Shown here piece by piece: positions 24,176 through 36,440 of a stretch of 64,000 nucleotides of DNA (within the stretch, counting starts at the first letter, position 1; the number at the start of each line of letters is the position of its first letter). This DNA comes from Arthrobotrys musiformis. Taxonomy: Eukaryota; Ascomycota; Orbiliomycetes; Orbiliales; Orbiliaceae. The translations under genes and the position numbers were made by a program. The stretch is taken from contig JAVHJL010000003.1 in assembly GCA_036971715.1 (NCBI GenBank), positions 2,666,001-2,730,000 on the forward strand. Reading direction: 5' to 3'. The notes under the pieces are model-generated. The model saw only the letters and a list, made by a program, of their open reading frames with translations. It did no database searches and was not told the DNA's origin.

Positions 24176-25934
24176 ATGAAATCAGCATCCGTCATGTTCG
24201 ACGAGGATCCGATTCTCCTATGTCTCGTTATAGCTCTCCTCCTGGCCACGGTTCTTGCCAAAACCTACTCGTCGAGATCTGATAAACAGCCAAAAGTCTC
24301 TGACCCGGTATCTGCACCGTCCACGGCACAGTTGTCTGCCAGTAAACGAAATCCTGGACGTCAGTATACCAAAGGGGATAACACCTTGTTGAAATAAACG
24401 ACCCCGAGACTAATAGAGGAACGAATGGTCGAGGAGTTTTAGAATGGATACCAATGGACTTCAAGGCGCCGGATCCGCCGCCGTACCCTGAGTGGGATGT
24501 AAAAACCACAAAACCGCTACCTTGTATGTGAAGCATAGACTTATCTTCAAAAACCATTTCGGGCTAATATGTACTATTGGTTCTGATTCTAGATCGCCCG
24601 TTTAAATATGGCCCAACATATTTTGTTACTATGGTGTGTTCGATAAGACGACATACAGACATGATATCATAAATAGATCAATTGAACACTATGCTAAAAT
24701 CCTCTAATCGATACAATACAGGGCCTCCGAAAAGGGAATCTCGACGATTGGATAGAACTGGACAACGAATATCTCAAATTCCATGCGATCAAAAAGGAAA
24801 GAATAGAATCCCGTGGTGATAAACTCTGCAAAACCGCGCCGGAGGCACTAGATGCCGCCATCGAGTTACTAGAGATGCTGTATGTCCATTTCTTGCAATT
24901 TTTCCTATATGTACAGAAAATAATTTGGCGCCACTGACTATATCAAAAGCTGTGATTATCTACCCAAGCGTTACCCATCAATGTTTACGAGAACCCCCGT
25001 GGGAATCGATAACACAATCACCAACGAATCATTTAACATTGTGCAACGTCCGCTGGCCGAGGAACCGATGAAAACGATCGGTAGACTGATTCAAGATGAT
25101 ATCGCGATTATGGTCGAGGGTGCAGATGGACAGACTTATTTGAAATCCGGGAGTATAATCCTACCTGGATTTTGGAAGCTTGAGGAGAAATTCAACATGA
25201 GTCTTTCGGAGATTCGTAGGCCATTCTTTTATTCATACTCGAGTATTCCATTAGACCGGGAATTGCGGCTAATAACCAATATATATGTAGACACCAGTGG
25301 AGACGTACCACAGTTCCGTGAGAAGTTAGAAAAGGGCATGGTTAACTTTTTCAAGAGGGTCATGCCGGATGATATGGTAATCAGACACAATGTAAGCTCC
25401 TACAATGGCATACTCTTTCAGCGTTCAGACATCCACGAAACTTACAGTATCGGTATATAGTATTTTATGCAGGTAGATGATGGTCTAGCCTGGTCACACA
25501 GCATCGGGCCAGAAGATTCCTCTCATATAGGTTGGTTCACTGCGGAGAAGAACAAAGTAGTCGAGAACCATTGGTTTAGATCGGAGAGACAGACCCTTCG
25601 ACGGTATGACCCCAGGAAATTGCACCTAAAATTACATACAAGGGAATTGAAAATTTTGACTTGAGTACGACGATATAGTCTCCCAAGGAGCGGCGGCGTA
25701 GCTTTCACCATCAGGACCTACTTCCACCCTGTTACCGAAGTCGCCAAAGAACCATACGTACCCGGCCGCCTAGCCTCTGCGATCAGGTCCTGGGGTGAGG
25801 ACGTAGCGAAGTATAAGGGGAGCGAAAAGTACAAATCTATCTTGTTGGAGTTTCTCGACCGGGAAAACCAGAAGCAAATCGACTCGGGGTTAATAACGGA
25901 GGAAGGGCAGAGCCATCTAAAGTACCCCTACTAG
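24176..25934 (+). CDS. Membrane-anchored DUF3445 haem-dependent oxidative N-demethylase-like protein
   Basis: Member of the DUF3445 family, related to haem-dependent oxidative N-demethylases that act on small amines. The physiological substrate in fungi is not established. Seven exons, 24176-24359, 24443-24523, 24593-24633, 24722-24879, 24950-25391, 25473-25603 and 25679-25934, give 430 residues. An N-terminal hydrophobic helix (residues 11-25, ILLCLVIALLLATVLA) predicts a single membrane anchor. The family core follows: WIPMDFKAPDPPPYPEWD, YRPFKYGPTYFVTMGLRKG, DDWIELDNEYLKFH, LCDYLPKRYPSMF, then DIAIMVEGADGQTYLKSG with SIILPGFWKLEEKF. Later are GLAWSHSIGP, the HWFRSERQTLRRLPRSGGVA motif and TYFHPVTEVAKEPYVPGRLA. 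All six introns are short with good donors and acceptors. The family call rests on these conserved blocks. The gene has more introns than its neighbours. Confidence 0.82.
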
Positions 25935-26263
25935 GAATCTATAGAGTCAATGTTCACAGCCGTGGAACTGTGGATATAAATACTGAGACAACCCTGAAAA
26001 CGTTGTAGGCTTCTGAGATAAGGCAATGCATTTTTATTTTGAAGGGTTAGGTGCATAGCACAGAAACGCTACGTTTCTTACCCGGAGTGTGGGTGCGAGG
26101 CAACTTTTATACTAGGGAAGGCTCCCAATTTTGTGAATGCGAATATGAAAATGAACAAAAGAAGAATATACAGGTGAAGCCTGGTTAGGAGGCCATGTGA
26201 AGCTAGGGCTCCGCGGGAATCTCTCGAACCAGAAACGCTCAAAACACGCCCTCATAGGGCGGT
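25935..26263. other. Convergent intergenic region
   Basis: About 330 bp of 3' flank between the DUF3445 gene and the RAV1-like gene. Nothing further seen. Confidence 0.6.
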
Positions 26264-29200
26264 TTAAAAATCAAAATGACTGAAACTGTCCATGGTGGGT
26301 TCGGAAAATGCGGCAGCTGGTGGTTTGACAAGATTGCTTTTCTCTGGCTGCTTCGGCAGATGATCTTCGATTTTGAAGTCATGTACCATGTCATTCACTA
26401 TGTACGAGCTCCTCCTCTTGCTCAGTGCCATCCTCACATCGAGAAGGCCGCTAGTCTTGAGACTAGTGTCCAAGAAGGTCCAGTTTTTCACTACGAGAGC
26501 CATCAATTTAGGCACGAGGTGAGAGGGGGGAGGAGGGGAGAGAGAAAACTCATACCTAAGTCCAATGCGAGTACGTCACAACCCATTCGATCGTAGAGCC
26601 TTGCGCAATGAAGAACAAATTCGAACTCCGCGCCCTTGGGTATCTTCTCGGCACCCCTCAAACTTTTCAAAGTCTTGTCGCGAATCAGTTTGTAAAGGAT
26701 TACTAGAGCAGGATCATCGGCTAAGAAAATCTTCCCCACGCCGGGCGATTCCGTCTTCGTGATCAAAGAGTTGATAGGCATCATCAACGAACGCACTGCC
26801 AGGTCTTTGTGATCTAGCAACCAGAATGCCCACGACGCAAGCCATTTATTACCATCCTTGGCAGCAAGCGGAAGGACTTTATCTTCAAGCAATTCTCTTA
26901 GGACCGGGCCGTCATCTCCATCGTAAACTCTTGCAATTGCAATAGCGAGCTGAACGTCATTCATTTGCGTAAAGCAAACATTGACGGCATCTTTTGGTCG
27001 ATCCGCCAAAAGGAAGAATGCTGCTGCGTATTCAAACCGCTGCTTCCCAAGGAGGGCATAAGCGTTCTTCGCTGCAATCGTTTTCCATTTAGGATCTTCG
27101 AAGTTGTTACTCAAAAGCTTCATGGTTGCGCCTTGCTCCTTGTTCCAATGGGCGATCCTCCACAATCCGATCAGAACGGTTTTCTTGCGGAGGGCGAGGT
27201 AATATAAAGAGCAGTCCACGGGGTCTCGCCCTTCCGTACTCATGTACTGATTCCTTGCTAAGGTCTCGAAGTGCACCTTTAGAGCAGTGGGGTCTTTCAA
27301 CCACATGAAAAAGCCAGAATCCCGCGCTTGGGTCCATTGCATCTTGTTCTGATATGTCTTTGTCACCAAATCCACTAGTATCTCCTGCGTCTCGCTTTGA
27401 AAGGCCCAAGAAATTTCTCTGAAAGAGACTCCTGACGGGCGAGCGTAGAAGTTGGATTTCTGAAGAGCGTAATGCTTGAAGAAGAGTAGGTATCTTACTC
27501 CCCATTCATCAAGGGACTGTCTATGGAGCCATTCCTCCGACATGGATTCGACAATCCCGGCTAATGACATTTGCTCTTTACCAGAAAGATAAGGTATCGA
27601 GACTTCTTTGAGCTGGGAAACAAGCTCGGAACATAGGTTTTGGTCAAATTCGGGCCGAGAGAACCCGTTCACCAGCCTTGGACCGTCGTCATTCAAATCG
27701 TTCTGCGAACTTCTTTAGCAAGTGCGACACAATGGAGAATTGCTAGATGATTGCGAAGGTATTACCTCGTCGATATTATGGAAGTCTTCGGGAGAAATGC
27801 CCAGAGTACTCTCAATATCTTGCGCCATGTCCTTGTCTTTCGTGTTATATGTAAGTTCCACAACGATTTGTTTAGCCAGCTTCATCTTCCCAGCCAGGAC
27901 GCACTGTTGCAGGAATTGGGGGTGGTAGGGAGGAAGGGGACCGTTCAACCGGGAAACTAGGTCGAAGATTGTTTCCATCCTTGAATCGTGGCCCGCCGGG
28001 GTCCAAAGGCTCTGAACGCACGGATCATTTGCATCTTCGGGTAGGATGTTCTTGGGGTGAATGAATAGTTGGTTCCCGCACCCAATGACTAAAGCGCCGT
28101 CGGAGAGCCATATAGAATCCCCGATGGGATGAGGGGTTACGCTGGAAGAGTTAGCTGATTCATGATAGATGTAATGAGTCCAACGAACATACCTAATGGT
28201 GTTAAATTCACGGAATGGGGCCCACGCGGGACCAGCATTCAGGTAGTCGTAACGGAGTTGGGAAAAGAGCACAACTTTATGAGCGAATCCCACAGCAAGT
28301 ATGCTTTGAGAGTCGGGCGTACAAGTCCAGTCGAGGTCCCTGACGTATTCTCCTTCATCAAAATTGAATTTGTGTTCTAGTTGAGCATTTCTGGTGTCCC
28401 AGATCGTAAGTAGGGTCTTCTGGCTATCGATAACAGCAACTTTATGCATGCTACTGCCTCCAATAAGGGATGGATCAGTAAGCAGTGTTTCCAATGAAGA
28501 CGTTTGTAACCATTGGACCTCTTTTGAGTTGGGGCTCATTCTCGATGTCCATGACTGCACCAATCCCTTTGGCGTTATCGATACGGCAACATCGCGATTG
28601 AATGAATCAAGGTTGTCGGAAACTGTGAAGTTCCATCCCACAGGATCTACCGGGACCAACATTGAGATGTCATCATTCGCAGGTAGATTGAAAGTAGAGT
28701 GCTTTGTGATGGTGCCATAGGAATGTTCTGGCCTGGACCGGACAGATGATATACTGCTCCTTCGACGGAGTCGAGGAATCTTTACTGCAAAAACCGTACC
28801 GTGACGAGATTTGTCAATCACAAACACATGATAAACGGTTTCCAAAGTCTCATATTCTGGGAGCAGGATCAAGGAGAAAGGTTGCGCTGAGATTTCAATG
28901 GGACATCTAGATAATTCCACAGCAGATGCATTCCGGCAATCCCATAGACAAACTGAGTCCGGGTGAAGAGTTACGACATACCAGCCTATGCATCAAAATT
29001 TTAGTGAGTCTGCGCAGTACGTATTCTAGTGGGATAACCGGGCCTTGCGTACCATTTGGCAAGATGAGCGTTTTTAAAACCTTTCCTTCCCCGGATATAT
29101 TAATCAAGGATTGTCTCTCCAAGTATGGCATGTCCTCCTGGAGAGTTCGCCGCCAGAGAACGTGCTCCCATTCCTTCGATGATGAAAGCAAAGAATTACC

Positions 29201-30805
29201 CCTTGCCGTACGCTTTAAATGGTTAATGGGTTCCAAATGTCCAGACCAGCTTATTCTGTCTTTCAGTTGACAGATGCTGGATGTTGGGTCAAGCAAGTCT
29301 TCAATACTAACGTCAAACCAGCCAATTTCACCATTGGAGAATTGAACAGCCAACTCCAACCCTATTTTCTTCATCAGCCAGTATGCTCCAATACTCTTAA
29401 CCGTAAATATTGACCTACCAGTAGCAGCTTTCTGACTGGCGAGGGTCAGAATATTTCTCGGTCCACCACAGTCCGTTGCAAATTTCCAATCAAGCTCAAC
29501 CTGATGGACGATACTAAAAACATTGACAGTCCGTTTAGATTTACTCCCAATGTTTTCAATACCCCAGGCCGACAGATATCCGGAACTGTGGAACATTAGG
29601 AGCACTTCCGAACTTCTCTTTGCAATATCAACTAGATTTTGAAGTTGCTGCTTAGAGGCTGCGTCCTGTTCGACATGAAGCACCGCTTGCTCAGTAGCGA
29701 CTGTAAAGACCCTCGTATCTATGAGGGAGACTACAGCGTCTAGCTCAAACCCATGGGATACTTGGGATGGTTGTGTCAAAGAGGACTGGAGCGTGGGACC
29801 CCCCAGATCGAGCAGAGTGCACAGTTGGAACGGATAGACTTCATGGGGATCGAGGGGCGACCAGACCCGGAAAACGCCATCCGCAGCGAAAGTATAGAGT
29901 ATGTTTTCTGCAGCAATTTCTCTGTGGAATGGTTTCTTCCAGACTAGTGACGTGACGACGTGAGGGTGTGGGAGGTATGAGAAGTCGAATTCAGCTTCTC
30001 CAAGGGCATACGCCTGTCTCCTCCACAACTTGACGAAGCGGTTCCATGTACTAGTCGAGGCAATAAAGGTGGCATCGTAGGAGAATGAAGCTAGGTCTAT
30101 GGGATTTGCCAGCTCTTTGTGCCAGATTTCTCTGGCATCTGTCGTCCTTACATCCCATAGGTTAAGACCAGCTGCGGCAACCAGCAGCTCCGAGTTTGCG
30201 CCCCAGGATAATGAATGGACGGTGCCGTCGTGGTTTTCAAGTGTAATTCGAACGTAAGACTCCCACTACTGGAATAAAAATTCCTCAACTCAGCCAGCTC
30301 TTCCAGGAGAGAGATACATAGGTATGAATGTAGGCGCACATACTTTTGGTGTCTTTTTGAAACCGGTGGAAGGGGAGTAGACGTGGATACAACTAGGTAG
30401 GGCGACAGCGATCTAATGTTGGGAGTGATGTTTTAGAATCCGTCTGAAAAGATGTCCAGGAGCAGGGTGGAAGCTAAGTGTGTCTGTACCTTGCCTGTGC
30501 CCTCGTCAAATGCTAAAACTTGAAGATGTTCGTCATGGTATAAGGTTTGAATGAGGTCTCTAGTGTTGCTAGAGATAACCAAGGCTTTCCCTGATACATA
30601 GGCCTAAATGGATGGCACGAGAGATTTGTGAGCACTGGTATGGTTTTTATATATCCACCAGAGGATATACAGGGTGCATCATGCATTGTTATCCTTGGCA
30701 ATGGGTGCTGGGCATCTTGTAACGTACGATGTAGTGGTCTCCTTCCCACTCAGCGGCCGCCAGTGATCGGGGATCCGACTTGACTCGTCCTGGAAGAACC
30801 CGCAT
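26264..30805 (-). CDS. RAV1: RAVE complex subunit Rav1 (V-ATPase assembly factor, DMX-like)
   Basis: Large WD-repeat scaffold of the RAVE complex. With Rav2 and Skp1 it reassembles V1 onto Vo to reactivate the vacuolar/endosomal proton pump after glucose return. Nine exons: 30728-30805, 30490-30603, 30344-30412, 29419-30265, 29053-29361, 28193-28985, 27766-28141, 26556-27702 and 26264-26490, giving 1319 residues, close to the yeast length of about 1350. The N-terminal half is a beta-propeller region starting MRVLPGRVKSDPRSLAAAEW, with WD-type units such as LSWGANSELLVAAAGLNLWD. The C-terminal half matches the Rav1p_C region: VTPHPIGDSIWLSDGALVIG, GHDSRMETIFDLVSRLNGPL, DEWGVRYLLFFKHYAL and the helical block ending RLYDRMGCDVLALDL. 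The exon 4 acceptor has CAG then TAG; only the TAG is usable. It is divergent from the PDK1-like kinase. Confidence 0.93.
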
Positions 30806-31017
30806 CTGGCTCGAAACAATGGATTATTGGTGATTAGCTAGCTTGTAGTTGGGAAAAGCCGCCGAAGGCTGTACATTATTGAGGGTGAGGTGGCATTAGG
30901 GGAATGCCCACGGTTGTTTTGGTGGTGTCTCTTCCTTTTCTTTCTTTCTTCCTTCCCTTCTGTCTACAACGGTTTGGACTGCAAGGTCGGCGAGCACCGA
31001 GTTCGAGGGGAGAAAAA

Positions 31018-31055
31018 TGTATGTATGTATGTACGTATGTATGTGTGTATGTCTG
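31018..31055. repeat. Interrupted TATG microsatellite
   Basis: Tetranucleotide TATG repeated with single C and G interruptions. A second, shorter TATG run lies at about 43365-43383. Confidence 0.85.
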
Positions 31056-31717
31056 CAAGTTCAGATTGTCGTACAGCTGACGCAATATGCGAAGATAAGA
31101 GGGGTCCAGACTTCGATAGCCAAGTACATGTACCTGCTATCAACCTATCAACCTCCTCTCTGTTTGCGAAGGGCGGGGAGGACGGGTTAGAAGAGGAGGA
31201 CCTTGAGGTGGGTAGGTAAGTAAGTAGGTAAGTAGGTGTAGTGTGGGCTAACGTTAACTGCAGAGCAAAATCAAAGGTGAACGCGACAGCTGCAGGTGGT
31301 TGACCAACAACCTGGTAAGTATTCCCGAGCCGAGTTGATTTATATTATAGTATGATTGATTAGATAGACGAGATCCACCGGGCCAAAAGTTGGGGGTGCA
31401 GAAGGGAAGTCGTCGAGTGCCAGAGGAAGGGAAGAAAAGAAGAAAACATGGTTTTCTCTGATAAAAAGCAAATGTGTACGGGTACTATTATTAATTGGCT
31501 GCCGGGTTGGTTGGACAAAGTGAATGCAAGATGCAGATAGATGCAAGTTAGGAACAACGACCAGGCCGGCCTACATGTAGCAATGCAATCGAACGGATCC
31601 TAAATATAGGCTTTTGTCTCGTTCGATTGATTCCATTCGACTCGATTATCCTCTGTTCTACAGCTATCCCGGAAGGAGATAATCAACCTACTTGCTTCCT
31701 ACTTACTTACAAATGGC

Positions 31718-31745
31718 CGAGAGAGAGAGAGTGTGTGTGTGTGCC
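31718..31745. repeat. Compound GA/GT dinucleotide microsatellite
   Basis: A GA run passes directly into a GT run on the + strand. Further GA runs follow at about 31780-31795. Confidence 0.85.
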
Positions 31746-32362
31746 TTTGAGAGTAAGAGGCAGAGAGGTTGTTGGAGAGAAAGAGAGAGAGAGACCTGGA
31801 GAGAGGCACAGCAGATCTGAGTGGAAGGCGAAGGCGAGATGCAAAAATGGATTCGAGAAAAACATCAAGTTCACAGCTGCATGTAACGTTTCGCTAAATC
31901 AATCTCTTTCTTCCCGATCTTGGTCAATATAATACAGTACAATATGCTTCTTGATTAGGCACAGTTGATACAACTTGTCGTCGTCATTCATAGCGTCATA
32001 CTTGCTGCGACCTTTTCTCGCCGGAGTTCTCGGGTAGTTGGTTAGCTATGGTTGTAGTTGTGGTTGTAGTTATCGTTATAGTTATAGTTAGACCAGAGCA
32101 TGCGGGTTCGAGATCCGCCATTCCCACCACGATGGTAATTATAATTACTATTTCCGCTGGGTAAGAACATATATAGTTAGGTACTTAGCTATAGCATGCA
32201 TGGTATGATACCTACATGCGGAGTAGCTATTATTATATTGGAGACGTCGTGAAGTTCCTAGCTGGCCTAGCCATCGTCTATGCTTTGGTATCATAGTTGC
32301 ATTGTGCAGATATACCCTCTCGATCTCCACACCCACAAGATCTAGCATCGATTCTACTTACT

Positions 32363-32390
32363 TCAAATCAAATCAAATCAAATCAAACCC
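32363..32390. repeat. TCAAA pentanucleotide repeat
   Basis: About five perfect copies of TCAAA. Confidence 0.85.
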
Positions 32391-32875
32391 GCAGTAGGAC
32401 ATGCTTCCCTTCGTTGACAGCTGACAGACGGAGAAAGGTAAATAAGGAAGACGGAGAAGCTAGAAGAAAGATATGCTGGTTAATTCTAATTCTAATTGTC
32501 GTCTGGCTAATTGAGCATTCATTTCCTTTAATTACCATCGAATCGAATCGTCATCTGCCTCTTTTTGCTCCCCAGCAAAAAATCCACCAAGCCAATTTAA
32601 AGAAACTGCTACTGCTGCAAGCTAGCTGATATAAAAAAAATAAAGAAAAAAAAAACAATTAAAATTAAAGAAACGCGACGGACGGATCCCTGGCCGCCGC
32701 AATTCCTTACTCTGCCTTTGCCTTTGCCTTGCCTTTCCGGACCTCTGCCTCTTCTGCCAGCTGCCAACTGCCAACTGCCAAACTGCTGCCGGGCAGAACT
32801 GGACAGAACAGAAAGAAGCACCTGCTCAAACATCATCAAACAAATCCGCTTCAATTCGACTAACCAACCTGACTA

Positions 32876-32945
32876 AGGTACTTACCTACTTACTTACCTC
32901 TTACTTACCTGAGCAGTCTAACCAAGCACTTACCTAAGTAACTGC
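32876..32945. repeat. TACTTACC/TACCTAAG motif cluster
   Basis: Seven or so ACTTACC or TACCTAAG units occur within 70 bp, the densest group in the RAV1/PDK1-like interval. The unit matches the clusters near 15758, 43620 and 53650. Confidence 0.75.
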
Positions 32946-33430
32946 CTGCACTCTTTTGTTCCTTCTCCTCTTTTCTTTTCTCATCATCACCATCATCATC
33001 AGCGGCCTTCAGCCTCCTCGTCTTCGTCTTCGTCATCATCGTTGTCATCAAATCGGAGGGATCTTTGTTCCACTCGGCCACTCTGTTGTTTCTTGCCTTC
33101 TGCACTGCACCTCACTGCACTCCTGATCGTTCACAATAACTCGCTCTATAGCATGGCCATTTCTATGTAAAGCACAAAAGGCTCTCTTTTGGCCTCATCT
33201 CTGTCATATCATCGCCATCTATATTTTTCCGCTCTGTTCTTCTCCATCCAGCCGTATTGGTATTTTTAGCACTAGCATCGCTGCCCTGCACCACTCTCGT
33301 AACTGTACTTACTGCCAGGACCTCGAATTCCTGCCTAACCTTCGACGCACTTGAAACAAGCCCGGAATTTAGGAGGTTATACTTAATACCTAGCAATAGG
33401 AGGTCCCCGGTCCATCCAACGACAGACCCG

Positions 33431-33452
33431 AAAAAAAAAAAAAAAAAAAAAA
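33431..33452. repeat. A homopolymer, about 22 bases
   Basis: Uninterrupted A run about 510 bp upstream of the kinase start codon. Confidence 0.9.
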
Positions 33453-33523
33453 GAGAAGGAATCTAAAACCCATCGGCCCTGCTTTGTGCTTTGTCTACAA
33501 CTGCACAGTAGCGTAGCTCTCTT

Positions 33524-33607
33524 ATGGAAGAATCATTGACAACAACGTTAACGACGATACTCTCGACCCTATCCTTTCGCTCACCCTGCTGCACCTGCAT
33601 CCCTTAG
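33524..33607 (+). promoter_or_regulatory. Possible upstream open reading frame of the PDK1-like kinase gene
   Basis: An ATG-to-TAG frame of 27 codons lies about 350 bp before the kinase start. It matters only if the transcript begins upstream of 33524. The CT-rich sequence before it makes that plausible but unproven. Confidence 0.3.
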
Positions 33608-33961
33608 TCGCCAGTACCGAGGATTCGATCCTGCTCCAATACCATCCTAGCAAAATTAGATGTATGTCGGGTTCAGCATGCACCCTCCCGTCTGCTCTGT
33701 CGTGTCGCCTATCTAGTTCGTATGTATGTACGCATGTACGTCTTCTAACCTCTCCTCTAGACCGATTGGGCGATTCAACTCGCATTTCAAACCCGCATCC
33801 AGCATTCGGCAACATCACCCTTGATTTGACCTAAATCGTCACCCTTCCCTTCCCATCCGACTTCGACTTCAAATCTACCCCACGCCTGGCCAATCGCTAT
33901 CCTCTCGCCTGTGGGTCCTCTTTGTGAAACAGAGTCCGCTGAAGCTTGATACACCAGTCAA

Positions 33962-36440
33962 ATGGAAGATATCAACTTGGGACAGGCTCTTGGCGGGCTG
34001 CGTATTGCGAACAACCCCGACTTTACCCCTCCAGACACGCCCGTTCAAGCGCCACCTCAAGCAAGGGGCACGGATCGGGATCAAGCAGAGGGAATGGAAC
34101 CGGCTATCCCCTCTAACCGTCTCGATGCCATGGGCGAGTCATCGAGAGAGATAGGTCGTACCAACGATGGACATTCGCCTCACCTTTCCTACCGAGAACC
34201 TGAGTCGCATTCCGGCTTCTTAGGTTCTGGCTATAGCAGGGGCGAGAGCCAAAGACCGTCGGATATGCACCGTGGTTATTCTGATTATACCGCCCAACGC
34301 CAGGTTCGTGGCGAATCGGCTATTATCCCTGGGCAGCCGAGTATGCGCAATTCTGTCGTCGGTAGTGGTAGTGATGGGGTGTATCGTGAACGATCCGTTC
34401 GGAATTCCACCGCTGGTGGGGTTTCACCCCACATTGGAAGCAGCCGGTCCCACAGACAGAGCCAATCAACCTATGTCGAAAGCGGCCCCCCGATTAGTAG
34501 TGAGGAATGGAAGGATAGAGGTGCCGCCGTTAGCATCCAGAAACATATTGATAGCAACGGCAACCAAACCCACCGTATAGTCAAGAAGGGCGTCCAGGAT
34601 TTCAGCTTTGGACGAACACTTGGGGAGGGCAGCTATAGCACCGTTCTTGCAGCTACAGACCGACAAACATTGACCGAATACGCCATAAAGGTCCTCGACA
34701 AGAGACATATCATCAAGGAAAAGAAGGTCAAATATGTCAACATTGAGAAGAATACCTTGAATAGGCTCGGAGACCACCCCGGGATCGTGAGGCTATATTA
34801 CACATTTCAAGATGAACGGAGTCTGTACTTCGTTCTTGATCTTGCTACCGGAGGAGAGCTTCTTGGATTTGTCAAGAAGGTAGCACCCCAAGATACCCTT
34901 TTTTTCTTCTTCTTGTCCAATACTTAACTAACGCTCATAAAACGTTCTAGCTCGGTTCATTTGACGAAGAGTGTACTCGTTTTTACGGAGCCCAAATCCT
35001 CGATGCGATTGAATACATGCACTCTAAGGGAGTTATCCATCGAGATCTGAAGCCGGAGAATGTGCTCTTAGATGAGCATATGCACGTAAAAATAACCGAT
35101 TTCGGAACCGCAAAAATTCTAGACCTCCCTTCTCAAACTCGGGCGAACAACAGCGACGGAAAACCCCAGCTAGACCGTCAAGAGCAAGACTTTGCTAACA
35201 ATATCGGGATACCCGACCATGAAAGGGCCAACTCGTTTGTTGGTACCGCGGAATACGTATCTCCAGAATTGCTGACAGACAAGTCTGCTTGCAAAGGATC
35301 CGATCTCTGGGCTTTCGGTTGCATCGTATTTCAACTTCTAGCTGGAAGACCTCCTTTTAAAGCTGGCAACGAATATCAAACCTTCCAAAAGATTGTTAAC
35401 CTTGAGTACCAATTTCCTCCAGGATTTCCAAAGGTCGCTCGTGACCTTGTGGAACGGCTTCTAGTGTTAGACCCCACGAAACGCCTAACAATCGACAATA
35501 TCAAGTCACACCCTTTCTTTGAAGGCGTCAGTTGGGGTAAACAGCTGTGGAAGCAGAAGGCCCCGCGTTTGAAGTCGTACACCCCGCCGACAGAACAGCC
35601 TAAACTTATAAAACTGGATTCGGCACAATCGACATCCTCCTCGTTCGCCCGGTCCTCAGGCAACCCTACCACTAATCCATCACAATCTTCAGCCTCTTCA
35701 CGACCTGTTCCCCCCAAGGTGATTACAGAACTACCTCCTCCAACACAGTTAGACCTTCAATGGTCTCCCGTCTTGACAAAAACAAATGAGAGGATCCTAA
35801 AAGTTGGAAACATGACAGTAACATCCGCTCCCGCCCCACAATCCTTCGGTGCCCACGGATCTGGAAGCGCTTTCGCAGAGCAGACCCCGAAGAAGTTCTC
35901 GAGATTTTTCCACGGAAACCAGGTTAAAAAGCGACAGAGACTCGTGATGGTGACAACGGGCGGGAGGGTGATAATTGCGGGAATTGGAGCTGCTGGAAGC
36001 GATGCGAGTAAGGTCAAGACCGAAATAGACTTGCTTGGTTTAGGGGTTGTGACGAGGATTGCACCGCCGTCGGCAGGCCAGAAGCCTGGGTCGGCGTTTG
36101 TAGTCGACACGGTAAGTTTTACGCACTGGGAGTTATATTTTGGATACCTTGCTTATTTTTAATACAGAAAGACAAGTGTTTTACATTCGAGGATCCCAAG
36201 GACCCCGCGTCAGAGTGGCTCGTCGCGATCGAAAACTCAAGAGACCTAGCTTCCGCCCAAGCCAGCAACGATGACCAGAGCCATTCACATGGAAACAGCC
36301 CGGCAAATACATTAAACGGGACTTTGACGTTGGATAAGAACGGTAGTTCCCGGCATACTAAACTCTCTGATGAGGAGAAAAGACCCTCGAAGAGGTTTAG
36401 CAAGAGAAATAGTAAGAATGGGCTCGCCGCCGTTTTTTAG
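33962..36440 (+). CDS. PDK1/Pkh-type AGC protein kinase
   Basis: 3-phosphoinositide-dependent kinase-1 family, the master activator of AGC kinases such as Ypk/Sch9/Pkc1. In fungi it responds to sphingolipids and controls eisosomes and cell-wall integrity. Exons 33962-34879, 34951-36111 and 36168-36440 give 783 residues. A disordered N-terminus of about 210 residues precedes the kinase domain. Catalytic features are the glycine loop LGEGSYSTV, the AIKVLDK lysine, GIVRLYYTFQDERSLYFVLD, HRDLKPENVLLDEHMHVKITDFGTAK, and the activation segment ANSFVGTAEYVSPELL, preceded by an insertion of about 35 residues. After the kinase domain is a Ser-rich linker and a PDK1-type PH-like domain (LTKTNERILKVGNMTVTS, KKRQRLVMVTTGGRVIIAG, then CFTFEDPKDPASEWLVAIE). 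Each of the three exons is a whole number of codons. Which Pkh paralogue it is cannot be told here. Confidence 0.93.

Larger units (their letters stand above)
30806..33961. other. Long divergent intergenic region upstream of RAV1 and the PDK1-like kinase
   Basis: About 3.2 kb without a supported gene. It contains a TATG repeat at about 31018-31055, TAGGTAAGTAAG motifs at about 31208-31240, a GA tract running into GT at about 31720-31745, GTTGTAG/GTTATAG repeats at about 32050-32092, five TCAAA units near 32365-32388, a TACTTACCTACTTACC cluster at 32876-32945, and an A run at 33431-33452. The last 900 bp are CT-rich and look like a long 5' leader with upstream ATGs. Confidence 0.65.

Noticed and set aside
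31018..31055. Regular TATG repeat considered as CRISPR-like or telomere-like array
   Set aside because: No spacers and no 20-40 base direct repeats; this is a simple microsatellite in a eukaryotic genome.
30890..31219. 109-codon + strand frame
   Set aside because: It runs through the TATG microsatellite and has no recognisable sequence or conserved start.
32036..32125. tRNA-like T-arm: GCGGGTTCGAGATCCGC followed by CATTCCCACCA
   Set aside because: The T stem-loop and B box are good, but I find no GGGAATG-like 5' acceptor strand within 100 bases upstream and no D or anticodon arm that folds. At most a tRNA fragment.
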